Below are positions 1 through 7,546 of a DNA stretch of 12,140 bases, piece by piece (position 1 is the first letter of the stretch; the number at the start of each line of letters is the position of its first letter). The DNA is taken from contig SLAD01000244.1 in the NCBI GenBank assembly GCA_007126995.1, positions 1 through 12,140 on the forward strand, written 5' to 3'. Below the pieces are notes generated by a model. That model was not told the origin of the DNA, did no database searches, and saw only the letters and a list, made by a program, of their open reading frames with translations. Both the position numbers and the translations under genes were made by a program. The DNA comes from Kiritimatiellia bacterium (GTDB lineage Bacteria > Verrucomicrobiota > Kiritimatiellia > SLAD01).

Positions 1-114
1 ATGGAAACCATGGGAATTACTGTTTGTGCAGTTGCGGGGGACGATAGCAATCGCGGCCCCTGCGGTCGAGGCGAATTCGGCGAAGACGGATGTTTGCTTG
101 AATTTTCTGTCTTC

Positions 115-143
115 TTGAAGTTTGACACATGGTTGTGTACACT
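115..143 (+). promoter_or_regulatory. Candidate sigma70-like promoter upstream of the giant secreted protein
   Basis: The hexamer TTGAAG (115-120) is followed by a 17-bp spacer and TACACT (138-143); each matches the consensus at 4 of 6 positions. Transcription would begin near 150 and leave a leader of about 65 nt before the ATG at 216. A second -35-like hexamer, TTGACA at 122-127, is a perfect consensus match but has no good -10 at the right distance. The rest of bases 1-215 shows no gene I would support. The call rests on by-eye consensus matching alone, so confidence is modest. Confidence 0.33.
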
Positions 144-204
144 ATTGCGGTTCGTGATACTTGGAATTGAAGGCGTTTGGCCCTCGGGCTGATGAAACCG
201 TGGC

Positions 205-212
205 GGAAGGTG
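205..212 (+). promoter_or_regulatory. Shine-Dalgarno site that decides the start of the giant secreted protein
   Basis: GGAAGGTG lies three bases before the ATG at 216, and its AAGG core sits about five bases before it. In-frame alternatives are a TTG at 177 and an ATG at 192, neither with a purine-rich site at normal spacing. Starting at 216 also gives the more compact signal peptide, with one short charged n-region directly before the hydrophobic stretch. Confidence 0.5.
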
Positions 213-215
213 CAG

Positions 216-3200
216 ATGAGGTGGGATAGCAGGCTCTGTGTTTGTGCGATACTTTTGTTTTCATCGCTGGTTAGCTATGCGGATGAGTTCCCCCGCCGGT
301 TTGCCATTGAATCGGCATCCGAAGAGATTCTTCCTCAGATCGCGCTCATTGGTGATGGCCTCAGCTCGGTACATTCAGTGAGTTTCATCAATTGGGGAAG
401 TGTTCAGACGAACGCGCCCGTAAACGGAGTCAACACATACGAACCCTTTCCCTCTAATTCATGGTGGGCGGCCTTCCTGGACGAGCTGGATGCGGCGGAT
501 CGGGGCCTGCTATGCACGCTTGAGCTGGGCGCTACGCCATGGGCTGTCGAGCGGGACACGAATATCATGGTGCAAAACCCTAAGACGGGGCTTCCGATGC
601 CCGGCCTTGTGCGTATCCATCCGGAATACATAGATGCATGGAAGGACTTTGTGAAACACTTGCTGGAGATGACGCCTCAAATTACGCATCTACAGATTGA
701 AAGCGAAGCCGAAAACGTGTGGGTGAACGCCTCCGGATATGTCGAGGTGCTTCGTCATGCATACGACGCCGTACAGGAATTCAACGCCGCCAATCCGGGA
801 CGCGATATCCAGGTGGCGGCTGCGGGCTTTAACCTGGCTGGCATATTACTGATTCTGGAAAATGAGCAGTATCAACAAGATCTCGAAGCTCTGATTGACG
901 AGATCGTTGAGGCATATCCGGATCCCGTGGCTGGGGAAGTCATTGAGGCCATGTTCCCCGGAATGAACGAAAATACCCTGCTGGAGTTCTCCAGAAGACT
1001 GCACATCGTGATCGGGGTGCTGTCCCAGGAGGATCCGAATGATCCGAGCTTTGATATTCTCGCACTCCATCATGACCGCACCCGGACCTACGATACAGCG
1101 GGCACACTGACGGCATGGTACCGCGACCAAATGGCCAATGGTGTCCACGGCGCCTATGACCGGCCCATATGGGTGGACGATATGTCGAGTAATTATCATC
1201 CCGGGGATGGCTTCGGCATATCTCAGGAGGACCAGCAACTGCTGGACCTGCTGGACGCGGGAGATGAAGAAACGATCGCCGCTTACAACGCGCAGCAGCC
1301 GATCTGGCTGGTTCGAAAGGCGGTGGGCCATTTTGCGGGCGGCTTCGATCGTGTGAGCATTGCCTATGGTCATGATCTTCCGAACTACTTCATGCCGATC
1401 TGGCGCTACATGGGATTATTCTACACGAATCATATGCCCAAGCCGTCTTACTACACAACGCGCATTATGGTCGAGAAGCTGGATGGGTTCACGAACGTCG
1501 CCCAGATCGCTCAAGCGAACACCAACGATTACGTGTTTCAGTTTACCTTTGCCGCGAAGCCGGACGTGTTCGTGGCCTGGCGGGAAGACGGAAGCGGCGC
1601 TATCGATCTGAGTGCCCATGCTGCGGGCGATTCGCTGCTCGTGACCCATCTGGTGATGGAGACCACCGCTGAGGGGGACGCCATATGGCCGGATGATGGC
1701 TTGATGGTTCCGACGGACGACGTGCCCGTAGGCCCCGAGCCTGTCTTTTTAGAGGCCGGCCAAGTGTTGACGGTGACGGGCGCCGTCGTGACATCCCGGC
1801 CCTATGACGGGACGACGTTCGCGGAGATTACTGGCGCGGTCTTGTCGGGGACGAACGGAACGGAGGGGCTCGTGTTGGCCAATGCAACGACGGGCACCTT
1901 CGCGCAGGCCGGCGTCGGCACGAATATCCCCGTAACGACCTTTATGACGCTCGAAGGCGATGGCAGCGAGAATTACACGTTGATTCAGCCGACACTGACC
2001 GGTGATATTACGCTGGCAGAGTTGACGGTGACAGGCGCCGTTGTGACATCTCGTCCGTACGATGGGACGACATTGGCAGAGATTACCGGCGCGGCACTGT
2101 CAGGCGCGAACGAAATGGAGGGGATCACGTTGGCTAATGCAGCAACGGGAACCTTCACGCAGTCCAGCGTCGGCACGAACATCACTGTGACGACCTCCAT
2201 GACGCTGGAGGGCGAAGGCGCGGAAAATTACCTGTTGACCCAGCCCGCTCTGACCGGAGATATCGCGCGGAAGGAGCTGACGGTGAATGTCACGAAAAAG
2301 TACGACGGGAACGCCGAAATCGACTCGGCTCAATGCAGTCTTGTCGGCGTTGTTGAAGAAGAGGATGTTTTCCTGGATATCCTGGAGGGAACCTACGATA
2401 GCGGGCCCGAGCCAATGATCGGCGGTTCAGTGACGGTGACGGATGGTCCAACATTGGGCGGGACCGCCGATCTTGGCAACTATACGGTGGCTACGCCGAC
2501 GACGGGCGATATCACCCTTGCTGTGCCTGTGGCAGAGGTGTGGGTAGACACGAACTTCACGGATCAGACCTCCGGCTGGATGCTCACGAATTTCCCGACG
2601 ATCCAGTCCGCCATCAATGGTGTCGCGGCTTCCGGCACGGTGTATGTGGCGGACGGACTTTATAGGGAGGATCTATCGATCCCTGGATCAAAGGACGGGG
2701 TGACACTCATCGCCATGGGAGGGGATGCGACCATCAAGGGGATCGAAACCCGACCGCTTCCTCCCTCGGAGAATCCTCCCGCGTTCAATATCGAGATTCT
2801 TGCACACGATGTGACCATTCAGGGTTTCGCTATTGAAAGTCCGGATATTCCAATCAACCACTACGCCGCCGGCCTGCTGGAGGGCGCACCCGGAGCGCAG
2901 ATCCTGCATAACGAATTCCTTGCCGTGGGATCTGAAAACAGCCTTGCCGTGGTCGTGTTTACGCTGGGCAAGGATGTTGAGCCTGACATCGACATCTCCG
3001 GCTTGATGGTGGTCAGTAACGTATTCAGCAGTTCAGGTGCGCTCTCGTATGTGGGGGTGCTGGTGAATGAGGATGCCGCCGAGGAGCTGATCCGGATTGA
3101 GGACAACGCCTTCTCCGGGAATATCGAGACCGGGATCCAGTTGGAACGATCGAAAGCGATAATCAGCGGCAATCTGTTGTCCGGTAACGTTTCGGGAATC

Positions 3201-5654
3201 GGGATAGCGATACTGCAAGGGTATGGGAACGATCAGGGCGACATCGATGTCTTCGGGAATACGATGGCGAACTTTGATCATGGGTTGGTCTTGGGGCAGA
3301 GCACCGGCTCTCAAAAACTGGTCGACGTGCGGGCTGGAGAGAATGTCGTGGAAGGGAATACCGTAGGGATTCTAACCCGTCTGGCGTCAGATTCCGATGT
3401 CGAAATCGTAAACAACGAACTGGTGAACAACGCCGCCCAAGTGTGGCACAGCGCCGGTGCGGGGGGCTTGGACTTCGAGACCATTCTGGCGTCCAACCTC
3501 TTTGACCGCGCGGTGGTCGTGCGCGGGAGCGCCGTGAAGGTCCCGATTATCTTCAGCTCAATCCAGGCGGCCATTGATCATGCCACCTTGGAGGAGATTA
3601 TCGATGTCATGCCGGGGATCTATCCTGAACGCATCGAGGTGAACAAGCGATTGACCCTCGTTGGCGATCCGGACGACCCCGAGCAGGTGATCATTGACGG
3701 TGGCGGAGAGGGAAACGTCGTACTGATCTTGCCAACGGCCGACGAAACGGAATTGAGTGGCTTTACGGTTCAAAACAGCGGCATGGATCTAGAGAATCCT
3801 CGGGCCGGGATCGTGCTCGCGGGCGTTTCCGACGTTTCTGTTATGGGTAATATCGTGCGCAGCAACATGAACGGCATCGCCCTAACGGCTCTCCCGAATT
3901 TTGAAGCGAACGATAACGTGATTCTTTCTAATACGATATCCGGAAATCTCGCTATCACGACCGATCCGGAATTTGCCGTGGAGCAAAGCTCCGGTGTTCT
4001 GATCGACCGCCTGCCAAATTCGACTCGGACGAACTCCGGCAATCGTATTGAAAACAATCAGATCAGCGGCTCAAGGGTAGGGATCTACTTGACCGAGGCC
4101 GCCTCCGATACCGTGGTGCATCTGAATCAGGTCTTTGAAAACATCCATCACGGCATCGAATTGAATAAAAGCGATGGCAATACGTTCACCGAAAACGAGA
4201 TCTACAATAACGGCGTGATCGGTCAGGGGCTGGACCCCATGTACGATGACTCACCTGCCGCGCTCAACGCAGTCGGCGTGTGGATCGGCGGTGCCCGTGG
4301 CAATTCATTCATCTCCAACGAGGTGTATAATGTCGAGGCGTCCGGCGGACTTCAGGTGAAGGGTTTCCGGCTGTTCGATACGGACGGGCGCAATCCGACG
4401 GATAACAACCTCAACGCCAATCGAATTTATGGACACATGGAGGGCGACTCTCCGAATCTGGGGGGGGTCAAGAATTTCGGGTATGAATCCGCGACGCCCG
4501 AAGCGGTTAACGCGGTCAGCAATTGGTGGGGGCACCCGACCGGCCCGGCAAACGCCGTGCTAAACCCGTCGGGGGAGGGTGACGCGGTGACCACGAATGT
4601 CATGTTCTATCCGTGGTATATCGACGAAACCATGACGATGCTGTCTGAACAGGTCGCCATTACCGCGGGGCCGCAATCGCTGACCAATACGGCGTTTGAG
4701 TTGGCAAGTTTTACCGTGTCGGCGTCGGGTACTGGGCCGTTGCACTATCAATGGCAAAAGGATGGATTGAACATTGAGGGAGAAACGAACGCCACGTATG
4801 AAGTCGACGCGGTGGTTGTTGGCGATGCCGGTGATTATCGTTGTGTTGTCAGTAACCTGTTCAGCGCGGTGACCAGCGTGGTGGCGACACTGACGGTGGA
4901 GGCGGTTCCGCTGACGGTGACGGGTGCGACGGTGGCGCCGAAGCCGTATGACGGGACGACATTCGCGGAGATCACGGGAGCGGTGTTGTCGGGCACGAAC
5001 GGGACGGAAGGACTCACGCTGACCAATGCGTCGACGGGCACCTTTGCGCAAGCGGACGTGGGGACAAACATTTTGGTGACGACGGCGATGACGCTTTCCG
5101 GCTCGGGGGTGGAGAATTACGTGCTGATTCAGCCCGAGCTGACCGGTGACATTCTGCCGAAAGAGCTGACGGTGACGGCCGACGATATCTCGAAGGGGTA
5201 TCTGTTGACGTACACCTTCTTCGGCACGGAATTCAAGGTGAACGGATTGATTGGTTCGGATGCGGTCACGAACGTTACCTTGACCAGTGACGGCACCGCC
5301 GCTCAGGCTGAGCCGGGCGAGTACAGCATTCTGGCCAGCGCAGCACAGGGCTCGGGTCTGTCCAACTACGCCATTGATTACGTTGATGGGACGCTGACCG
5401 TGGTGCTTCCGATGATTGAGGAATTGGTGGCCATCCCCGATGGGAGCGGAGATTACTCTTTTGAGATTCCGGATGGTTATGCATTGGTCGATGTGGAAGG
5501 CGCCGATCTTTCCGTGATGTCTGATGGCGGTTTCAACTGGACCATACTGGTCGAGGGTGTGGACTATGAGATGGAGGGCGATTCCGTTCGTATACTAGTG
5601 GAAGGCAAAGGTGGGCTCGTGGTCCGCATTCGTCTGGGTGCCGCCACGCCGTAA
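216..5654 (+). CDS. Giant secreted multidomain protein: GH-A-like module, YDG repeats, double beta-helix, Ig-like domain
   Basis: This 1812-residue protein is probably exported and associated with the cell-surface matrix. A signal peptide is visible at residues 1-23 (hydrophobic CAILLFSSLVSYA). Residues about 25-515 form a glycoside-hydrolase-like module homologous to the whole of the downstream gene at 5933-7546, sharing APVNGV, AENVW and KPSYYT. Residues 518-602 and 603-687 are two YDG repeats, and 688-771 is a divergent third. Residues about 775-1105 and 1109-1470 look like two right-handed parallel beta-helices, each opened by an IQ(S/A)AI segment; the second closes with an NWWG...GP and PW motif known from NosD/pectate-lyase-like proteins. 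Residues 1479-1564 are Ig-like (YQWQKDG, DAGDYRCVVSN). Residues 1566-1650 are another YDG repeat, and 1651-1732 are an MBG-like repeat. No sortase, PEP-CTERM or autotransporter signal is visible at the C-terminus. The canonical Asn-Glu-Pro of clan GH-A reads Ser-Glu-Ala around E164, so catalysis is doubtful. The start could also be the ATG at 192. The fold assignment is by motif and not confirmed. Confidence 0.88.
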   Translation: MRWDSRLCVCAILLFSSLVSYADEFPRRFAIESASEEILPQIALIGDGLSSVHSVSFINWGSVQTNAPVNGVNTYEPFPSNSWWAAFLDELDAADRGLLCTLELGATPWAVERDTNIMVQNPKTGLPMPGLVRIHPEYIDAWKDFVKHLLEMTPQITHLQIESEAENVWVNASGYVEVLRHAYDAVQEFNAANPGRDIQVAAAGFNLAGILLILENEQYQQDLEALIDEIVEAYPDPVAGEVIEAMFPGMNENTLLEFSRRLHIVIGVLSQEDPNDPSFDILALHHDRTRTYDTAGTLTAWYRDQMANGVHGAYDRPIWVDDMSSNYHPGDGFGISQEDQQLLDLLDAGDEETIAAYNAQQPIWLVRKAVGHFAGGFDRVSIAYGHDLPNYFMPIWRYMGLFYTNHMPKPSYYTTRIMVEKLDGFTNVAQIAQANTNDYVFQFTFAAKPDVFVAWREDGSGAIDLSAHAAGDSLLVTHLVMETTAEGDAIWPDDGLMVPTDDVPVGPEPVFLEAGQVLTVTGAVVTSRPYDGTTFAEITGAVLSGTNGTEGLVLANATTGTFAQAGVGTNIPVTTFMTLEGDGSENYTLIQPTLTGDITLAELTVTGAVVTSRPYDGTTLAEITGAALSGANEMEGITLANAATGTFTQSSVGTNITVTTSMTLEGEGAENYLLTQPALTGDIARKELTVNVTKKYDGNAEIDSAQCSLVGVVEEEDVFLDILEGTYDSGPEPMIGGSVTVTDGPTLGGTADLGNYTVATPTTGDITLAVPVAEVWVDTNFTDQTSGWMLTNFPTIQSAINGVAASGTVYVADGLYREDLSIPGSKDGVTLIAMGGDATIKGIETRPLPPSENPPAFNIEILAHDVTIQGFAIESPDIPINHYAAGLLEGAPGAQILHNEFLAVGSENSLAVVVFTLGKDVEPDIDISGLMVVSNVFSSSGALSYVGVLVNEDAAEELIRIEDNAFSGNIETGIQLERSKAIISGNLLSGNVSGIGIAILQGYGNDQGDIDVFGNTMANFDHGLVLGQSTGSQKLVDVRAGENVVEGNTVGILTRLASDSDVEIVNNELVNNAAQVWHSAGAGGLDFETILASNLFDRAVVVRGSAVKVPIIFSSIQAAIDHATLEEIIDVMPGIYPERIEVNKRLTLVGDPDDPEQVIIDGGGEGNVVLILPTADETELSGFTVQNSGMDLENPRAGIVLAGVSDVSVMGNIVRSNMNGIALTALPNFEANDNVILSNTISGNLAITTDPEFAVEQSSGVLIDRLPNSTRTNSGNRIENNQISGSRVGIYLTEAASDTVVHLNQVFENIHHGIELNKSDGNTFTENEIYNNGVIGQGLDPMYDDSPAALNAVGVWIGGARGNSFISNEVYNVEASGGLQVKGFRLFDTDGRNPTDNNLNANRIYGHMEGDSPNLGGVKNFGYESATPEAVNAVSNWWGHPTGPANAVLNPSGEGDAVTTNVMFYPWYIDETMTMLSEQVAITAGPQSLTNTAFELASFTVSASGTGPLHYQWQKDGLNIEGETNATYEVDAVVVGDAGDYRCVVSNLFSAVTSVVATLTVEAVPLTVTGATVAPKPYDGTTFAEITGAVLSGTNGTEGLTLTNASTGTFAQADVGTNILVTTAMTLSGSGVENYVLIQPELTGDILPKELTVTADDISKGYLLTYTFFGTEFKVNGLIGSDAVTNVTLTSDGTAAQAEPGEYSILASAAQGSGLSNYAIDYVDGTLTVVLPMIEELVAIPDGSGDYSFEIPDGYALVDVEGADLSVMSDGGFNWTILVEGVDYEMEGDSVRILVEGKGGLVVRIRLGAATP
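1767..2021 (+). repeat. YDG repeat copy 1 (85 codons)
   Basis: This is an in-frame 255-bp unit beginning LTVTGAVVTSRPYDGTT and ending GDITLAE. It is followed immediately by copy 2. By eye it differs from copy 2 at about 21 of 85 residues and from the distant copy at 4911 at about 18. Such modules occur in tandem in large bacterial surface proteins, probably as structural spacers. Confidence 0.85.
2022..2276 (+). repeat. YDG repeat copy 2 (85 codons)
   Basis: This is the second in-frame 255-bp unit, directly adjoining copy 1, beginning with the same 17 residues and ending GDIARKE. It is more diverged in its middle (EMEGITLANAATGTFTQSS) than copies 1 and 3 are from each other. A degenerate copy continues from 2277 to about 2519, keeping only LTV, KYDG, NYTV and the closing GDI. 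Confidence 0.85.
4911..5165 (+). repeat. YDG repeat copy 3 (85 codons), beyond the beta-helices
   Basis: This unit has exactly the same 255-bp length as copies 1 and 2 but is separated from them by about 2.6 kb of beta-helix and Ig-like coding sequence. The stretch FAEITGAVLSGTNGTEGL is identical to copy 1. It is followed by an MBG-like unit (5166 to about 5408) that ends in the usual NYAIDYVDGTLTV. Confidence 0.85.
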
Positions 5655-5789
5655 AACGGTGGACTCCATCAATATTTTACAGCGCAATCGACTCTTCCGC
5701 GAAGCGTTTCCTTGAGCGTGGAGACAACCCTTGCCAACCAAACTCAATGCCGGTTGCGGTGATTCCCGGATCCTGCGGCAGCGAAACCC

Positions 5790-5818
5790 CGGTGGCTTTT
5801 GCACCGCCTTGCTTTTGT
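5790..5818 (+). terminator. Weak candidate terminator hairpin after the giant gene
   Basis: CGGTG (5790-5794) can pair with CACCG (5802-5806) around a 7-nt loop, and a T-rich but interrupted tail, CCTTGCTTTTGT, follows. It lies 135 bp after the stop codon at 5654. A competing pairing joins GCGGTG (5756-5761) to CACCGC (5802-5807). The tail is poor for an intrinsic terminator, so this could equally be part of a structured leader of the next gene. The remaining 5655-5932 region holds no supportable gene. Confidence 0.22.
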
Positions 5819-5882
5819 ATTGACCATGCAGCTTGCTTTCGCCACCGTCAGTAGGTGAGTGGTTTTTCTCACTGAAAAATAA

Positions 5883-5909
5883 GTGTCGTGTGAGATATCC
5901 GCACAACAC
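5883..5909 (+). promoter_or_regulatory. Inverted repeat just before the ribosome binding site
   Basis: GTGTCGTGTG (5883-5892) and CGCACAACAC (5900-5909) are inverted with 8 of 10 matches, or 9 of 10 counting one G-U pair in RNA, around a 7-nt AGATATC centre. The repeat ends 11 bases before the Shine-Dalgarno sequence at 5921. That position suits either a protein operator or an mRNA hairpin affecting translation. No regulator can be named. Confidence 0.35.
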
Positions 5910-5920
5910 ACCTAAGCTTG

Positions 5921-5928
5921 AAGGAGAT
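5921..5928 (+). promoter_or_regulatory. Strong Shine-Dalgarno site deciding the start at 5933
   Basis: AAGGAGAT is a near-perfect ribosome binding site placed four bases before the ATG at 5933. An in-frame TTG at 5918 would put this site inside the coding region, so the ATG is the better start. Confidence 0.75.
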
Positions 5929-5932
5929 AAGA

Positions 5933-7546
5933 ATGAAGCAAGTGCCCCGGGTCAAGGATCTGTCTACGTTTGCTGCAGTTTTATTGGTGACCGCGTTTTC
6001 TCCTGGTATTCGCCACGAGGCCTTGGCCATGGGAGCGCGTACGCCCGCGCCAGCCCAGGGGAGCGAGAATCATGATGCTCCTCCGGTCATATCTCCCGCG
6101 GAACGTCCGGGGCCGGAGGCGATTAAGCGTTTTGCCGCTGATCAGGTTCACTTCCAGCCGCAAATTGTGCCGCGGATGGTGGATCTTGGCTTCGAGTTGG
6201 CTGAAATGCATTTGCTCTGGGGGGTAATAGAGCCCAATGCACCCGTCAACGGGGTCCATTCTTATCGTGGTGTCGATCGGCTAAATCCGCAGCAACGGCA
6301 GTTTTTGCGGGATATTTCCGCGACGGACCTGCAGCTTTCGCTTGTGATCGAGGCTGTCGGCAATGATTGGGCGTTCGAGTTCAGCGATAGGATAACTGTC
6401 CGGTCTCCGGTCAGTGGTAAGGAAGTGCCTGGATTCGTCCGACTGAAACCGGAACACCGCCAGTCCTGGCAGAACTTCATTACGCATCTGCTTACGAGCT
6501 TTCCGAACGTCCACTACATCCAGGTGGATAATGAGCCAGAGAATGTTTGGGTGAGCGGTGAGGGGTATGTAGAAGCATTGCGCCTTGCCTATGAAGCGGT
6601 GCAGGAGCATAACAGGCGCCATGGCAAGAACGTCCAGGTAATGGCTGCGGGGTTCGCATTGGGTCCGGACGTCGTCACGCTGCCGGAGCCGGTATTGCAG
6701 CATATTGTCAGAAATCACCCGCAGATCGATATCGACTGGATTCGTCGGCAGGTGAATTTGCCAGAGAATGTGCCATCCCGACAAGTGTTTCATACGTCCC
6801 AGAAGTTCCATGTGATCTTATCGGTTTTGCTGCAAAACAATCCGCCTTTCGACATTCTGACGATCCACAATGATTGGGCACGTTCGTTTGAAGAAGCGGA
6901 GCGTGTGATCAGCTGGTACAAACGATTGATGCAGCGGCAGGGGTATCAACGTCCTCTGTGGATTGATGATATGCATGCGGCCTATTACCCGAAGGTGCGG
7001 CCACGCGGCACGCCGGAGGACATACGCATTTATGAGGCGCTTTCTCGCGGCAATCAGGCCGCTATCCGGCGTTACAATGAGGCGCAACCGGAGTGGCTCG
7101 TGAAGAAGTCGGCATGGAATTTTGCGGCAGGTGCGGAGCGCGTGAAGATCGCGCCATTGGTAGATATGCCCTTTTATTTCATGCCGGAATGGCGGTATGC
7201 CGGGCTTTTTACGGAGGATTTTGAGCCCAAACCCTCCTATTACACGGCTAAGCTGCTTTTCCAAATGATTGACTATTTCAAAACCGTCACCAAGGTGAGG
7301 GGAGATATTTACCGATTTACGTTTGATCACAAGGATGATGTTTTCATTGCATGGCGGGAGCAAGGCCGGGAAACAATTGATGCCAGCCAGCAGTTGGGCG
7401 AAGGAAAGGTGCGAATCACCTATCTAATCAATCAACTGGATCGACGGGGAGAACCGGTGATTCGGCCTTCCATTCAGGTCCCAACTTCCCGGATTCCCTT
7501 GACCGAAGAACCCGTCTTTATTGAGCGGGTGCGCACGAGTCGCTAA
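5933..7546 (+). CDS. Secreted clan GH-A-like glycoside hydrolase, possible EPS-processing enzyme
   Basis: The 537-residue product has a signal peptide (hydrophobic stretch at about 11-25, plausible cleavage after EALA at residue 32) and so acts in the periplasm or outside the cell. The barrel shows typical clan GH-A landmarks. LLWGVIEPNAPVNG resembles the first-strand region, and VDNEPENVW contains the Asn200-Glu201-Pro202 signature whose Glu is the expected acid/base. FDILTIHN lies near residue 306 and RPLWIDDM near 341-347. At that last place, where the nucleophile Glu is usual in the clan, two Asp residues (345, 346) stand instead. The C-terminal part (YRFTF, DVFIAWRE, IDAS) looks like the beta-sandwich common in GH39/GH5-like enzymes. 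The protein is a paralogue of residues about 25-515 of the gene at 216. Its place beside glycosyltransferase genes recalls PslG, a GH39 hydrolase in the Psl locus; that role is inference. Its TAA overlaps the stop of the convergent gene. Confidence 0.85.
   Translation: MKQVPRVKDLSTFAAVLLVTAFSPGIRHEALAMGARTPAPAQGSENHDAPPVISPAERPGPEAIKRFAADQVHFQPQIVPRMVDLGFELAEMHLLWGVIEPNAPVNGVHSYRGVDRLNPQQRQFLRDISATDLQLSLVIEAVGNDWAFEFSDRITVRSPVSGKEVPGFVRLKPEHRQSWQNFITHLLTSFPNVHYIQVDNEPENVWVSGEGYVEALRLAYEAVQEHNRRHGKNVQVMAAGFALGPDVVTLPEPVLQHIVRNHPQIDIDWIRRQVNLPENVPSRQVFHTSQKFHVILSVLLQNNPPFDILTIHNDWARSFEEAERVISWYKRLMQRQGYQRPLWIDDMHAAYYPKVRPRGTPEDIRIYEALSRGNQAAIRRYNEAQPEWLVKKSAWNFAAGAERVKIAPLVDMPFYFMPEWRYAGLFTEDFEPKPSYYTAKLLFQMIDYFKTVTKVRGDIYRFTFDHKDDVFIAWREQGRETIDASQQLGEGKVRITYLINQLDRRGEPVIRPSIQVPTSRIPLTEEPVFIERVRTSR

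Noticed and set aside
1..192. 63-codon plus-strand reading frame starting at base 1
   Set aside because: No ribosome binding site can be seen, there is no recognisable motif, and it overlaps the probable promoter and the first codons of the giant gene.
846..1373. 175-codon minus-strand reading frame inside the giant gene
   Set aside because: It is a shadow of the glycosidase-like module, which is supported by homology with the gene at 5933.
5761..5812. Minus-strand string GCAAAAGCCACCGGGG resembling part of a cyclic-di-GMP-I (GEMM) riboswitch
   Set aside because: The upstream GGCAAACC half and the tetraloop-receptor arrangement are missing, and no minus-strand gene follows, so the likeness is probably chance.
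5595..5909. 104-codon minus-strand reading frame covering the spacer between the two secreted-protein genes
   Set aside because: It is rich in Arg, Lys and Ser without a domain, and it lies opposite the end of the giant gene. A transposase remnant was considered, but no inverted ends or target duplication were found.
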